Shown here: in pieces, positions 1 to 7,558 of the stretch
Layout of the letters: each line of letters opens with the position of its first letter
How positions within the stretch are numbered: the stretch's first letter is position 1
Assembly: GCA_023260735.1 (NCBI GenBank)
Contig: JALQUL010000384.1
Location: forward strand, 1 to 12,942
Direction of reading: 5' to 3'
Length of the DNA: 12,942 nt
From: Limnohabitans sp.
Lineage (GTDB): Bacteria > Pseudomonadota > Gammaproteobacteria > Burkholderiales > Burkholderiaceae_C
The notes under the pieces: generated by a model
The model's database searches: none
What the model was told of the DNA's origin: nothing
The model's input: the letters and a program-made list of their open reading frames with translations, nothing else
Made by a program: the position numbers and the translations under genes

Positions 1-2
1 AG

Positions 3-140
3 TCCAAAAGAATTCCTCGTTTACTTTCAGCCAATGTCGCTTTGGTCACGCCAGATCAAGGCTCAGCTTTAGAAAGAGATAACCCCATTGGTTTGACCAT
101 CTCTCACTTTCAAATTACAGACGAAATCACTAATAAATAA
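3..140 (+). CDS. virB8: VirB8-like T4SS inner-membrane protein, C-terminal fragment
   Basis: An open frame enters from the left edge and ends at TAA 138-140, giving the last 45 residues of a protein. The tail contains NPIGLTISHFQITDEI, which resembles the conserved end of VirB8/TrbF proteins (NP-[LI]-G-[hydrophobic]-x-V/I-x-x-[YF]-x-[IV]-x-x-E). VirB8 is a bitopic inner-membrane protein whose periplasmic domain scaffolds the type IV secretion channel. The next gene, virB9-like, starts 11 bases downstream, matching the usual virB8-virB9-virB10 order. The call rests on this short tail and on the gene order; the N-terminal membrane segment lies outside the window. Confidence 0.72.
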   Translation, partial: SKRIPRLLSANVALVTPDQGSALERDNPIGLTISHFQITDEITNK

Positions 141-151
141 GGGATTCAATC

Positions 152-964
152 ATGATCACTCGCCCACTTTTATCTTTAGCTTGCCTGGTTTTATTAGGTA
201 ATAGCTCATTCTCTTATGCACAAAAAATGGATCCGCTTAAACCTGTTGGTAAAGCCACTGAAATGCAGGCTACTGCCCTACCAATTGATAGTCGTGTAGT
301 GGAGTTTCCTTATCACCAGGACGGCATTTTTAGAATTAGCACCAAAACCCAAAACTTCACCCGTTTAGCATTAGCCAAAGGTGAAACAGTCAAAGGCGTT
401 TATTTGTCGGACACCATTCAGTGGGAAATGCATGTGGCCGCTGATAAGCAAAATGTGTTTATCAAACCAATCCAAAACAATATTTCTACCACCGGTACTT
501 TAATCACTACTAAAAGAAGTTATGACCTGGAGCTCAAAGAAAGCAGTTCCAACCAGTGGCATCAAAGAGTCACTTGGAGCCAACCCGTTGAAGAGCCTAA
601 TCGTTATTTTGAAGATGTGACCTTGAGCCAAGTCTCTACAGCAAAACCTTCCATTTCAGAGACTGCCGTAATCGGTCCATGTGACCCTTCAACCAGTAAT
701 AAAAACAGCAATTATGAAGTGCAAAGCCAAGTCGTTTTTGCACCCACCAACGTGTGGAGCGATCAAAAATACACTTGTTTAGTGTTGCCAGCTAACACCC
801 AAGAAGTACCCGCATTGTTTGCATTGGATGCTCAAGGAGCAACTGAAATTGTGGACTACAAATTGATTGGCAATACCTTGGTAGTGCCCAGAGTCATGAA
901 ATTTGGTGCATTGCTGAAGTTAGGCAAAGAAGAGGTGTTGGTCAAAGTCAAGGTGCAATCATGA
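152..964 (+). CDS. virB9: VirB9/TrbG-like outer-membrane core protein of type IV secretion
   Basis: This 270-residue protein has a signal peptide (hydrophobic residues 5-19, likely cleavage after SYA at 23). An N-terminal beta domain at about 44-145 carries the family pattern VFIKP...TTGTLITTKRSYDLEL (residues 102-128). A linker follows, then a C-terminal beta domain at about 187-265 with the VirB9/CagX signature: P-x-x-VW-x-D, LP, VPALFALDAQG, a conserved V-x-Y and a closing hydrophobic strand. VirB9 with VirB7 and VirB10 forms the outer-membrane core ring of the mating channel. Cys177 and Cys209 are present; in Agrobacterium a VirB9 cysteine bonds to VirB7, but no short VirB7-like partner is visible here. 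Length is typical of the family. The stop overlaps the virB10 start by 4 bases (ATGA), indicating translational coupling. Confidence 0.92.
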   Translation: MITRPLLSLACLVLLGNSSFSYAQKMDPLKPVGKATEMQATALPIDSRVVEFPYHQDGIFRISTKTQNFTRLALAKGETVKGVYLSDTIQWEMHVAADKQNVFIKPIQNNISTTGTLITTKRSYDLELKESSSNQWHQRVTWSQPVEEPNRYFEDVTLSQVSTAKPSISETAVIGPCDPSTSNKNSNYEVQSQVVFAPTNVWSDQKYTCLVLPANTQEVPALFALDAQGATEIVDYKLIGNTLVVPRVMKFGALLKLGKEEVLVKVKVQS

Positions 965-2463
965 AAATTGATAAAAACCTATCTCAATATGTGTGGCTAG
1001 TGGTGGCCATTATTTTGGTGGTTATTGTGGGTCTGCGTTACGCTACCGGTACGGATGCAGAAGCGAAAAAAGAAGAGAAAAAAGAAGCTCAGGAATTGAA
1101 GAAAATTGCCGAAGCACCAGCAGGTAACGAAAAGAGCTTTGAAGCCAAACTCAGTGCTCAACAACAAGCCGTTTTAGAGGAAGAGCGGAAAAAAGGACTA
1201 TTGCCTTTGCTACCCGCTTCTGGTGCTCTGCCAACCGCCAATGTACCAGTTAATGCCTTTGAGCAACAAATTCAAGCCCAAGCGTTAGCTCTGCAAGAGG
1301 CTAATAGAGTGAAAAATGAAGCGGCTCAATTGGCCAAAGTGGAGCAAGAAAAAAGGGTATTGCAAATCAATGCTAGCAAAATAGCGGCTTGGGAAGAGGG
1401 TTCTGCACAAAATCTCTTGGGTCAAAACGGGGTGGGAAATGCCCTTGCAAGTTTGTTGAATGGAGCCAATCCTGGTGCAGGACAATCTGCAGTTTTAGAA
1501 AGTGCGATCGCTGCGAAAAATGCCTTATCTCAACCTACAGATAATGCTCAAGTGGCAACTTTGGCCTCTTTGCTTGGGTCACCCAATACTGCCAAAGTAC
1601 CCACGATCAACCAGCGTTCAGTTGATGCAGCCTCTCAGCAATGGTTAGATGCTCAAAATCAAGCCAATACGGTATTACCGCTCACTGCAACTGCCCCTTT
1701 AAGTCCCTACACATTACTCCAGGGCTCTATTATTCCTGCCGTTTTAATAAGCTCAGTCAATTCAGAATTACCTGGTGATATTAAAGCCATGGTATCGCAT
1801 GACGTTTACGACAGTATTAGCCAACGTTATGTGGTCATACCAAAAGGTTCATTATTAATCGGTGCTTATAACTCTGAAGTCAGCAATGGCCAAGAGCGAT
1901 TGTTATTTGGGTTTAACCGATTGATTTTGCCTAATGGTTCGTCAGTTTGGCTACAAGATAACCAAGGCAGAGGTAACTTTAAGGGTTCAGACAGATTAGG
2001 GCAATCAGGACTACAAGCCCAGGTCAACTCTCAGTTTTGGAAAATCTTTGGCTCTAGCTTGCTCATTGGCACTATCACCAATTTTACCAAGCCACTTTCC
2101 GAATGGTTATTCCCTACTGCTAAGGCCAATAAAACCACTGGTGACTCAAGCACCACTACCACTACCGTTAAAAAAATCAATCCTAGCACTGGCGAAGAAA
2201 CCACTACTGTCACCACTAGCAATAACTCCAACTCTAGTGGTAGCACCAATAGCTCCACCAATTTGAATGTGAGTTTGGGTAATGCAGCGAGTGATACCGC
2301 TACTTCGGCTCTTAATGATACGGCCAGGAGAATTTTGGATCGCAATCAAAACATTAAGCCCACTTTAACACTTGAAAAAGGCGAGAAGTTCAATTTGGCG
2401 GTGGCCAGAGATATGTTGTTACCGCCCCAACAAGCAAACGCCATGGTTTTAAGGAGTAATTAA
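961..2463 (+). CDS. virB10: VirB10/TrbI-like type IV secretion energy-sensing core protein
   Basis: This 500-residue protein has a short cytoplasmic N terminus and one membrane segment at about 10-27. A charged, Ala/Gln-rich periplasmic stretch follows (33-240; Lys/Glu-rich coiled-coil-like parts at 35-50 and 105-135). The C-terminal VirB10 beta-barrel domain begins at about 248. Diagnostic patterns are LQGSIIPAVLISSVNSELPG (253-272), V-x-x-DVYDS, the IPKGSLLIG strand, the R-x-LPNG loop (320-326), the D-x-x-G-x-x-G-L helix start (344-351) and a hydrophobic antenna helix after FW (359-377). The end matches the family: IL-x-R-x-x-x-IKPTL-x-x-x-KGEKFN-(V)-x-x-D-x-x-L. VirB10 spans from inner to outer membrane and relays ATP use to channel opening. 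A Ser/Thr/Asn-rich insert of about 45 residues (390-435) lies in the antenna loop. The aaggag RBS for the next gene lies inside this gene's 3' end. Confidence 0.93.
   Translation: MKIDKNLSQYVWLVVAIILVVIVGLRYATGTDAEAKKEEKKEAQELKKIAEAPAGNEKSFEAKLSAQQQAVLEEERKKGLLPLLPASGALPTANVPVNAFEQQIQAQALALQEANRVKNEAAQLAKVEQEKRVLQINASKIAAWEEGSAQNLLGQNGVGNALASLLNGANPGAGQSAVLESAIAAKNALSQPTDNAQVATLASLLGSPNTAKVPTINQRSVDAASQQWLDAQNQANTVLPLTATAPLSPYTLLQGSIIPAVLISSVNSELPGDIKAMVSHDVYDSISQRYVVIPKGSLLIGAYNSEVSNGQERLLFGFNRLILPNGSSVWLQDNQGRGNFKGSDRLGQSGLQAQVNSQFWKIFGSSLLIGTITNFTKPLSEWLFPTAKANKTTGDSSTTTTTVKKINPSTGEETTTVTTSNNSNSSGSTNSSTNLNVSLGNAASDTATSALNDTARRILDRNQNIKPTLTLEKGEKFNLAVARDMLLPPQQANAMVLRSN
2128..2265 (+). other. 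Low-complexity Ser/Thr/Asn insert in the VirB10 antenna
   Basis: Codons 390-435 of virB10 encode a run dominated by Thr, Ser and Asn, including SSTTTTTV and SNNSNSSGSTNSSTN. It sits between the hydrophobic helix at about 359-377 and the second amphipathic helix at about 440-460. In the TraF/VirB10 structure of pKM101 these two helices form the antenna that crosses the outer membrane, and the loop between them faces outside. By inference this insert would be surface-exposed. Confidence 0.7.
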
Positions 2464-2465
2464 CT

Positions 2466-3167
2466 ATGAAATCAATCACTTACTGTTTTATGGTGATGGT
2501 CGTGGGGCTACAAGGATGTGCAAGTTTGATGGTGCCAACAGAGCCAGTCAAAGTGGTACAGCCCACAGTAGTTCAAAATTTTGAATTCAGTACCACAGGT
2601 TCAGAATCGGTAATGCCCTATCAAGTCTTTCATGACTCAAAAAATACTTATTTGCAATTCAAGGCCGATCAAAAACCCAAAGAAATTTGGGTACAAGAAA
2701 TGGGTGGCCAACGCTTATTAAAAGCCAAGCAAATGGGTCCGTTGGTGGTCATTCAAGAAATTCCTGAAAAGTTCACTGTCATTGATAGCAAAAAAAATCA
2801 GGCCACGATTACCTACCTGGGATTGACTGAAACAGCTCATTCTATTTCCACCAAAACACCTCATCCAGCTCCTTTAAAGGCTGAAACAGCTTTGCAACTA
2901 CTGCCCAGTAAACCCAATGCTGAACCAGGTTTTTTAACGGCTTTAAGTCAATGGGCGCAACAACTAGGTCTCAAAGTTACTGTTAATGATCAACCACTTG
3001 AACAGGTAACGACTCGATCTATTTCGACAGGAATACCTGGCTCGGCATTGCCAACACCTGCTTTCATATCACCACCCAAGGCCAACGTGACCAGGGAGCC
3101 ACAAGATCAAGTTGCCACAGCGATTGCTTCTATTAGCAAAGCCTCCGTCCAACGTTCTGACGATTAG
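2466..3167 (+). CDS. Lipoprotein with a VirB9 C-domain-like region, at the T4SS/pilus junction
   Basis: This 233-residue protein has a lipoprotein signal: hydrophobic residues 4-15 and a lipobox LQGC with the lipidated Cys at 18. Residues 50-118 read like the C-terminal domain of VirB9/CagX: P-x-x-VFHD-x-x-NTYLQF (51-66), then P, a GG-Q-R-LL turn, L-VV-x-x-IP-x-KFTVI and a closing strand ATITYLG. A Pro-rich linker follows, then LSQWAQQLGLKVTV (about 160-173), which weakly recalls TcpQ/PilL-type domains. The C terminus (185-233) is Pro/Ser/Thr-rich and unlike anything I recognise. Its start is 2 bases after the virB10 stop, with an aaggag RBS at 2451-2456. The position suggests either the lipoprotein half of a PilL-type pilus protein or a VirB7-like outer-membrane partner of the secretion core. 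The lipoprotein call is firm; the function is inference. Confidence 0.6.
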   Translation: MKSITYCFMVMVVGLQGCASLMVPTEPVKVVQPTVVQNFEFSTTGSESVMPYQVFHDSKNTYLQFKADQKPKEIWVQEMGGQRLLKAKQMGPLVVIQEIPEKFTVIDSKKNQATITYLGLTETAHSISTKTPHPAPLKAETALQLLPSKPNAEPGFLTALSQWAQQLGLKVTVNDQPLEQVTTRSISTGIPGSALPTPAFISPPKANVTREPQDQVATAIASISKASVQRSDD

Positions 3168-3200
3168 TTTTTAGATTTAACCAGTTTTTGGGAGATTTTT

Positions 3201-3866
3201 ATGTTATCAAAATTATTATTAGCTACAGCACTCAGTTTTAGCACCCTATCGCCAATCATAGGTTGGGCACAAACTGTTACCCCGATCAACGAAATGCTTC
3301 CCGCTAGTAACGGTAAAGCAGGCTCTGCATTAGTCGATGAGGCTTTATCGGTTTTAGTACCGGCTGCTTATAAAGTCACCATCAAAAACTCAGTACCCGC
3401 AGATACAGCCATTAAATGGTTGGCCAGCCCCAATTGGATGGCAGTTCTAAATGATGCTATTGAACAGGCTCAATTAAAAGTCACGATCAATAAAGAAGCC
3501 AAAACCGTCATTGTTTACAAAGAAATGAAGGGTAAACAAGTGATGACTGGAGGCGATGCCTTAACTACCGTCATCTCAACTGCAGATAAAAAAACCAATC
3601 CTTGGAAAATTGAAGTCAAAGATTTGACGCTGGCCAATACCTTTAGCAAATGGGCCAATACAGCAGGTTGGCAAGTCAGGTGGGATGCCGACAAGCATAT
3701 TTTAGTCGAAGCTCCTGATGCACTACCAGGTACTTTTGAGGATGCCATTGCAGCCGTTTTATCCAGTCCCGGTGTGATGAGTGGCTACCCATTGGAAGTG
3801 TGTTTTTATCAAAACTCCCCTCCTTTGGCACGGATCACTCGCAGGGGCGAACAAGAGTGCAAGTAA
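3201..3866 (+). CDS. pilL: TcpQ/PilL-type periplasmic type IVb pilus protein
   Basis: This 221-residue protein has a signal peptide ending at GWA (residue 23). The C-terminal half (about 134-220) matches the TcpQ domain found in PilL of R64-like pili: W-K-I-E-V-K-D-x-T-L-x-x-TF-x-KWA (135-152), AGWQV-x-WD (155-162), then PGTFEDAI-x-x-VLSSPG and a closing LEVCFYQNSPPLARITR with Cys201 and Cys220 as a likely disulfide. The N-terminal half (45-107) looks like a second related alpha/beta domain with a W-x-x-VL-x-x-AI pattern. In toxin-coregulated pili TcpQ stabilises and localises the secretin, which fits the secretin gene 32 bases downstream. R64 PilL is itself a lipoprotein, whereas this protein has a standard signal peptide and the lipoprotein is the separate gene before it. 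The start is supported by a gggag RBS at about 3190-3194. Confidence 0.75.
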   Translation: MLSKLLLATALSFSTLSPIIGWAQTVTPINEMLPASNGKAGSALVDEALSVLVPAAYKVTIKNSVPADTAIKWLASPNWMAVLNDAIEQAQLKVTINKEAKTVIVYKEMKGKQVMTGGDALTTVISTADKKTNPWKIEVKDLTLANTFSKWANTAGWQVRWDADKHILVEAPDALPGTFEDAIAAVLSSPGVMSGYPLEVCFYQNSPPLARITRRGEQECK

Positions 3867-3898
3867 TCAAAGCTTATCTATTGTCTAAGGAACCTCAA

Positions 3899-5716
3899 AT
3901 GAAACCTAACTTTCCACTTCACCCTATTCTTGTTGTAGTCAGCCTTGCAAGCCTTGTTTCTTGTGCTAACACTATTACCACCGGTACTGATCAATTAAAT
4001 ACCCAAATTAAACCGACTATCAATAAAATGGATTCGGTGCGTGGTGGCTTGCCAGTGACCGAAACCACAGTGGGTACCACTGCCTATGCCGATCAGTTGG
4101 CCAACACTGCCAAACAACCTATTGTGGCAAAAAGAGCGACCACGGCATGGTATGGCCAACGAACCATTCCAGTATTAAGTGATGGTGTTTTGCCTCCGGT
4201 CTTCAAAGAAAAGTTCACCCTCGATTTTGATAATGGTAATCGTAGAGTACCTATTGCATTAGTCGCTGAAAGATTAAGCCGTATTACCGGTGTACCCGTC
4301 AGAGTGAAGCAAGATGTGTACAGCGGCAAAATGGTTTCAACAACGCCTAGCTCATCTAATGCCCCTACAACTGCCACTAGCTCTGCACCAACCACTCTAC
4401 CCACTCCTACAGGCTTAACTACCGCACCTACCCCAATGCCAAAGAGTTCTGGCAATTCTGGTATCACTAGCGTGGCAAGCGTTTCTAACTCTATTGGCAG
4501 TACCGAAAGCATTACTTCAATTGACGGAATGTCCATGAAATGGAATGGCAGTTTGGAAGGGTTTTTAGATCATGTGACAGGTATCTTGAACTTATCCTGG
4601 GGCTATAGGGACGGTGTGGTGGTCATCGAGCGATATGTCACTGAAAGTTTTGAGTTGACCGCTTTTGGTGGCAGTCAAAAGTACAAAATGGGCATTACTG
4701 GGGGTAACTCTGGAACAGGCTCATCATCATTTGGAAATGCCAGTGCCTCTATGGATGTTAGCGAGTCAGGAGAATCGGCCGCTCTTAACTCACTTAAAGT
4801 GAGCATCGAGCAAATGGTCAAAACTGCAGGCGGCTCAGTGAATTTGAATGAAGGCTCTGGCCGTATTAACGTCACTGCTCCAAAAGATGTTTTGGCACAA
4901 GTACGTGAACTCATTAGGCAGGAGGATTCTGCTTTGAAACGCCAAGCTCAAATTCAACTGGATATTTATTCAGTGATCAATTCTGCCAGTGATGAGTATG
5001 GTGTTGACTGGACTGGATTCTTGCAAGATTTGGCCAAAACATGGAGTGGCACTATTAACACTCCTAGCTCATTAGTAAGCAGCTCTGCAGGTGGTATAAG
5101 CTATACCTTATTAAAAAATGCAAGCACAGCAAAACCAGGCACTCCTGGCTACAACACAGCAGAGCGATATGGTGGCTCCAAAGCCATTATGCAAGCACTT
5201 CATAAACTCAATGACAGTGCCCAGTATCGTCCAGTCTCGCTTATTGCGATGAATCGCCAATGGGCTCGTAAAACCAGCCTCAGAACGACTGGCTATGTGT
5301 CTGAAACCACTCCCTCCACTTCTTCAACTGCAGGCTCTGGAGCTCCTGGACTAAAAACATCATCGGTGACGACAGGTGACAAATTCTTGGTGCAACCGGC
5401 CATTATGGATGACGGCACTATTTATTTGAAGTTTGGCGTGTCACTGACCGATTTAATTGGTTTATTAGATGTGTCTGCAGGCGAAGGGGCTAGTTTGCAA
5501 CGAGTCCAAACACCTGAAACCTCTGGAACAGATGACCAAGGCACCATCAAGCTCAATCCTGGTGAGTCCATGGTAATTACAGGGCTTTCAAGGCGTATTG
5601 CCACTTCAGATCGCAACGGCTTAGCTGAAGAAATTCCCATTGTGGCCGGTGGCTCCAAGAAAAGACTTTACAAGCGTGAAGACTTTTTAATTGTGGTTCG
5701 AGCAACTCCCCTTTAA
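3899..5716 (+). CDS. pilN: PilN-type secretin lipoprotein of the type IVb thin pilus
   Basis: I choose ATG 3899 (605 residues): it follows a taagga RBS at 3886-3891, and the protein then begins with a lipoprotein signal whose lipobox LVSC places the lipidated Cys at 22. The alternative in-frame ATG at 3800 would lie inside the previous gene and bury this signal. An N0/STN-like domain (about 106-141 and 206-250: VPIALVAERLSRITGVPVRV, then a SLEGFLDHV helix and W-G-YRDGVVVIE) is split by a Thr/Ser/Pro-rich linker. A short ring-forming domain (about 295-342: SGRINVTAP, VLAQVRELI) leads into the secretin barrel, with QIQLDIYSVI (351-360), V-D-W and near the end the PGESMVITGLSRR block (554-566) and LIVVRATPL. 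R64 PilN is an outer-membrane secretin that serves as the pilus exit pore. The pilO gene starts 14 bases after the stop. Confidence 0.92.
   Translation: MKPNFPLHPILVVVSLASLVSCANTITTGTDQLNTQIKPTINKMDSVRGGLPVTETTVGTTAYADQLANTAKQPIVAKRATTAWYGQRTIPVLSDGVLPPVFKEKFTLDFDNGNRRVPIALVAERLSRITGVPVRVKQDVYSGKMVSTTPSSSNAPTTATSSAPTTLPTPTGLTTAPTPMPKSSGNSGITSVASVSNSIGSTESITSIDGMSMKWNGSLEGFLDHVTGILNLSWGYRDGVVVIERYVTESFELTAFGGSQKYKMGITGGNSGTGSSSFGNASASMDVSESGESAALNSLKVSIEQMVKTAGGSVNLNEGSGRINVTAPKDVLAQVRELIRQEDSALKRQAQIQLDIYSVINSASDEYGVDWTGFLQDLAKTWSGTINTPSSLVSSSAGGISYTLLKNASTAKPGTPGYNTAERYGGSKAIMQALHKLNDSAQYRPVSLIAMNRQWARKTSLRTTGYVSETTPSTSSTAGSGAPGLKTSSVTTGDKFLVQPAIMDDGTIYLKFGVSLTDLIGLLDVSAGEGASLQRVQTPETSGTDDQGTIKLNPGESMVITGLSRRIATSDRNGLAEEIPIVAGGSKKRLYKREDFLIVVRATPL
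4334..4513 (+). other. Thr/Ser/Pro-rich linker inside the PilN N-terminal domain
   Basis: Codons 146-205 of pilN encode a low-complexity stretch rich in Thr, Ser, Pro and Ala, with units such as TTLPTPTGLTTAPTPMP. It interrupts what reads as one N0/STN domain: the flanking halves end at YSGKM and resume at ITSIDG. The stretch lacks regular hydrophobic spacing and is probably disordered in the periplasm. Confidence 0.65.
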
Positions 5717-5730
5717 TTGGATAAGTAATT

Positions 5731-7035
5731 ATGAGTCAAATTATTGATGAATCCAAAGATTCGAAACCTTTTGGTTTTGTGACGGGGTTGTCCTGGTCAG
5801 TGCTAAGTAGTGATGCGGAGGCCGCTAAAAGTATTCCAACCAAAATCAGAAAACAAGCCACTATTGTAGGGGCGACTAAATACTCACTCAATCATGTGGG
5901 CAATAACCAATTCTTGGGGCTTTTTAATGCCTCACCATTAGACACCAAGCCACCTAGTCAATTGTTTTCTATGGCAATGGTGTTTTTAAACGCCTTTAAA
6001 AACCAAGACAAACGAGCGACCAATGCAGTTTTAGTCATGAGTACTGCTCTGGAAGATCGCAGAGTGGTAGTGGTGATTGAGGGTGGTCAAATAAGCCTGG
6101 ATGTTTTAATGAAGACAGTTGATGTATCTAATCAACTCCAAGAAATTAAAAGATCAGGTATAGCTCATGCCATTTTTAGTGATTGTGCTGACGTTCCCAA
6201 TGCCACGCCAGTGGATTGGCCGACATTAGAAACCTATGCAGACAAAAAGTCTCAATTGCATTCCATTCCCCAAAACAAGGGGCTAATCTTAGGTTTGGTG
6301 TTGCTTATTGTTTTAGGTGTATTAGGGTTTGTCTATTACCAAAAAATAGTGGTACCGGAGAAAAAACGGGCGGCACTTTTAGCTCAAGAAGCACTGCAAA
6401 ACCAAACACCTCAATATTTGCAACAACTCTCTGTAGAGTTGAAGCGAGTCGGTTTTGAAACGGCCAGTCTATCTAACTTAATTCAAGGTTTTCAATCAGA
6501 AAATTACTTTATTGCAGGGTGGGTTCTGTCACAAACAGTTTGTGATATTGCCATTAAAAGTTGTGAATACAGGTACGAAAGACAAGGTGGAGAAATTGAA
6601 GAGCTCATTAAGCTTGAATCCAATAAAGTCCACGACACAGTAGCATCAACTCGTGACGTTGCGATATTTAGAAAAGCAATGCCCGATTTGGCTTTTAAAG
6701 AATTGTCTAAAGCCCAATTATTACCACTTGATAAAACGACTAATGATCTGCGAAGCCGCCTGCAGCGATTAGTCAATGCGGGTGCCACCGTGGGCACTAC
6801 TCCCACTGTACCTTGGCCCACTCAAGGTTTAGATATGAATAAGGTGGATAAGAACGTTGTGATCCAACAGTCCAGCGTTGAGATCCGTATTCCCTATGTC
6901 ATTTCAGACTCATTCATTGAACTCATCCCGCCTCACCTTGCCATTCATCAAGTTGCACTTGTCACATCTTCTTCAGGTGATAAGTCAGGTGCGCTTTTGC
7001 TCACGCTTAAAGGAGCTAGTTATGCGACACGCTAA
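5731..7035 (+). CDS. pilO: PilO-type type IVb pilus biogenesis protein
   Basis: This 434-residue bitopic inner-membrane protein has a cytoplasmic N-terminal domain (1-180) with a repeated beta pattern and a strong hydrophobic segment at about 184-203 (GLILGLVLLIVLGVLGFVYY). A positively charged KIVVPEKKR stretch and a periplasmic C-terminal domain of about 230 residues follow. Size, topology and position between secretin PilN and PilP match PilO of R64-like clusters, where the N-terminal part is cytoplasmic and the rest periplasmic. Cys272 and Cys278 (VCDIAIKSCEY) are close together and may form a periplasmic disulfide. The role is assembly of the inner-membrane pilus complex, though the exact biochemistry is not established. 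The last 14 bases overlap pilP. The upstream RBS (ggataag) is weak, so translation may depend on the preceding gene. Confidence 0.82.
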   Translation: MSQIIDESKDSKPFGFVTGLSWSVLSSDAEAAKSIPTKIRKQATIVGATKYSLNHVGNNQFLGLFNASPLDTKPPSQLFSMAMVFLNAFKNQDKRATNAVLVMSTALEDRRVVVVIEGGQISLDVLMKTVDVSNQLQEIKRSGIAHAIFSDCADVPNATPVDWPTLETYADKKSQLHSIPQNKGLILGLVLLIVLGVLGFVYYQKIVVPEKKRAALLAQEALQNQTPQYLQQLSVELKRVGFETASLSNLIQGFQSENYFIAGWVLSQTVCDIAIKSCEYRYERQGGEIEELIKLESNKVHDTVASTRDVAIFRKAMPDLAFKELSKAQLLPLDKTTNDLRSRLQRLVNAGATVGTTPTVPWPTQGLDMNKVDKNVVIQQSSVEIRIPYVISDSFIELIPPHLAIHQVALVTSSSGDKSGALLLTLKGASYATR

Positions 7036-7558
7036 ATTTTCACTTAGTATTATTTTATTAGCAGGATTAACTGCTTTGCAGGCTCAAACTGCCCCCCCAG
7101 TTATCCAAGAGGGTGCTACTGCCCCAATAGAGCCAAAATTAACCTATAAACCGCCAGGTCAGCCACTCAAAATAGAAGAGTTGGCCAAAGCTCAACGCAA
7201 AAAATTAGAAGATGATTTTTATAAAAGAGCGGGTTTCACTAGTGTTCAGCCAGTCGTTATCAAACCTGCCAAAGTAGTCAATAAGGTTGAAAAACCACTG
7301 ACTCGATACTCTCTCAGTGTAGTGGGAATTTATGGCACTACTGGACAACTTCAATCTGAAGTGTATTACCAGGGGAAACTGCAGTCGATTAAGGCAGCAT
7401 CCAACATTGGATTTTTCACAGTTGAAAAAGTTTTGCCCAACAGCATTGAAGTCTCCTATACCAAAGCCGTTATCAATCCTGGTAAAAGTAAAAAATCCAC
7501 TCCAAGCACAGTCAAGCAATTATTAAGGCCAGGTGAAAGTTTGGAGGTGGCCGTATGA
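7022..7558 (+). CDS. pilP: PilP-type periplasmic pilus assembly protein
   Basis: I take ATG 7022 (178 residues) because it follows an excellent aaaggag RBS at 7009-7015 and yields a signal peptide (RHAKF then hydrophobic 6-19, cleavage near residue 21). An in-frame ATG at 6878 would lie well inside pilO. The mature protein has a Pro-rich start (24-50), a short charged helix LAKAQRKKLEDDFYKRAGF (54-72), a variable linker, and a beta-rich C-terminal domain (95-178) with a YSLSVVGIYG strand and a final RPGESLEVAV. This architecture and size match R64 PilP, a small periplasmic protein thought to link inner-membrane components to the secretin; sequence conservation in this family is low, so gene order carries much of the weight. 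Its stop overlaps the pilQ start by 4 bases. Confidence 0.8.
   Translation: MRHAKFSLSIILLAGLTALQAQTAPPVIQEGATAPIEPKLTYKPPGQPLKIEELAKAQRKKLEDDFYKRAGFTSVQPVVIKPAKVVNKVEKPLTRYSLSVVGIYGTTGQLQSEVYYQGKLQSIKAASNIGFFTVEKVLPNSIEVSYTKAVINPGKSKKSTPSTVKQLLRPGESLEVAV

Noticed and set aside
1504..1511. GCGATCGC octamer like the cyanobacterial HIP1 element
   Set aside because: I noticed only one copy, inside virB10; the gene content is not cyanobacterial, so chance is enough.
2031..2345. Minus-strand open frame rich in Leu and Val
   Set aside because: It is a shadow of the Ser/Thr/Asn-rich virB10 insert, with no independent support.
3800..3898. Longer N-terminal extension of pilN from ATG 3800
   Set aside because: It overlaps the TcpQ-like gene by 67 bases and hides the lipoprotein signal that begins at ATG 3899, which has its own RBS.
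4093..4536. 147-codon open frame on the minus strand
   Set aside because: It is antisense to the low-complexity part of pilN, and its Val/Leu/Gly-rich product is what Thr/Ser/Pro codons give in reverse; no RBS or family match was seen.
6878..7021. Longer N-terminal extension of pilP from ATG 6878
   Set aside because: It lies inside pilO, lacks a good RBS and would bury the signal peptide; ATG 7022 follows aaaggag.
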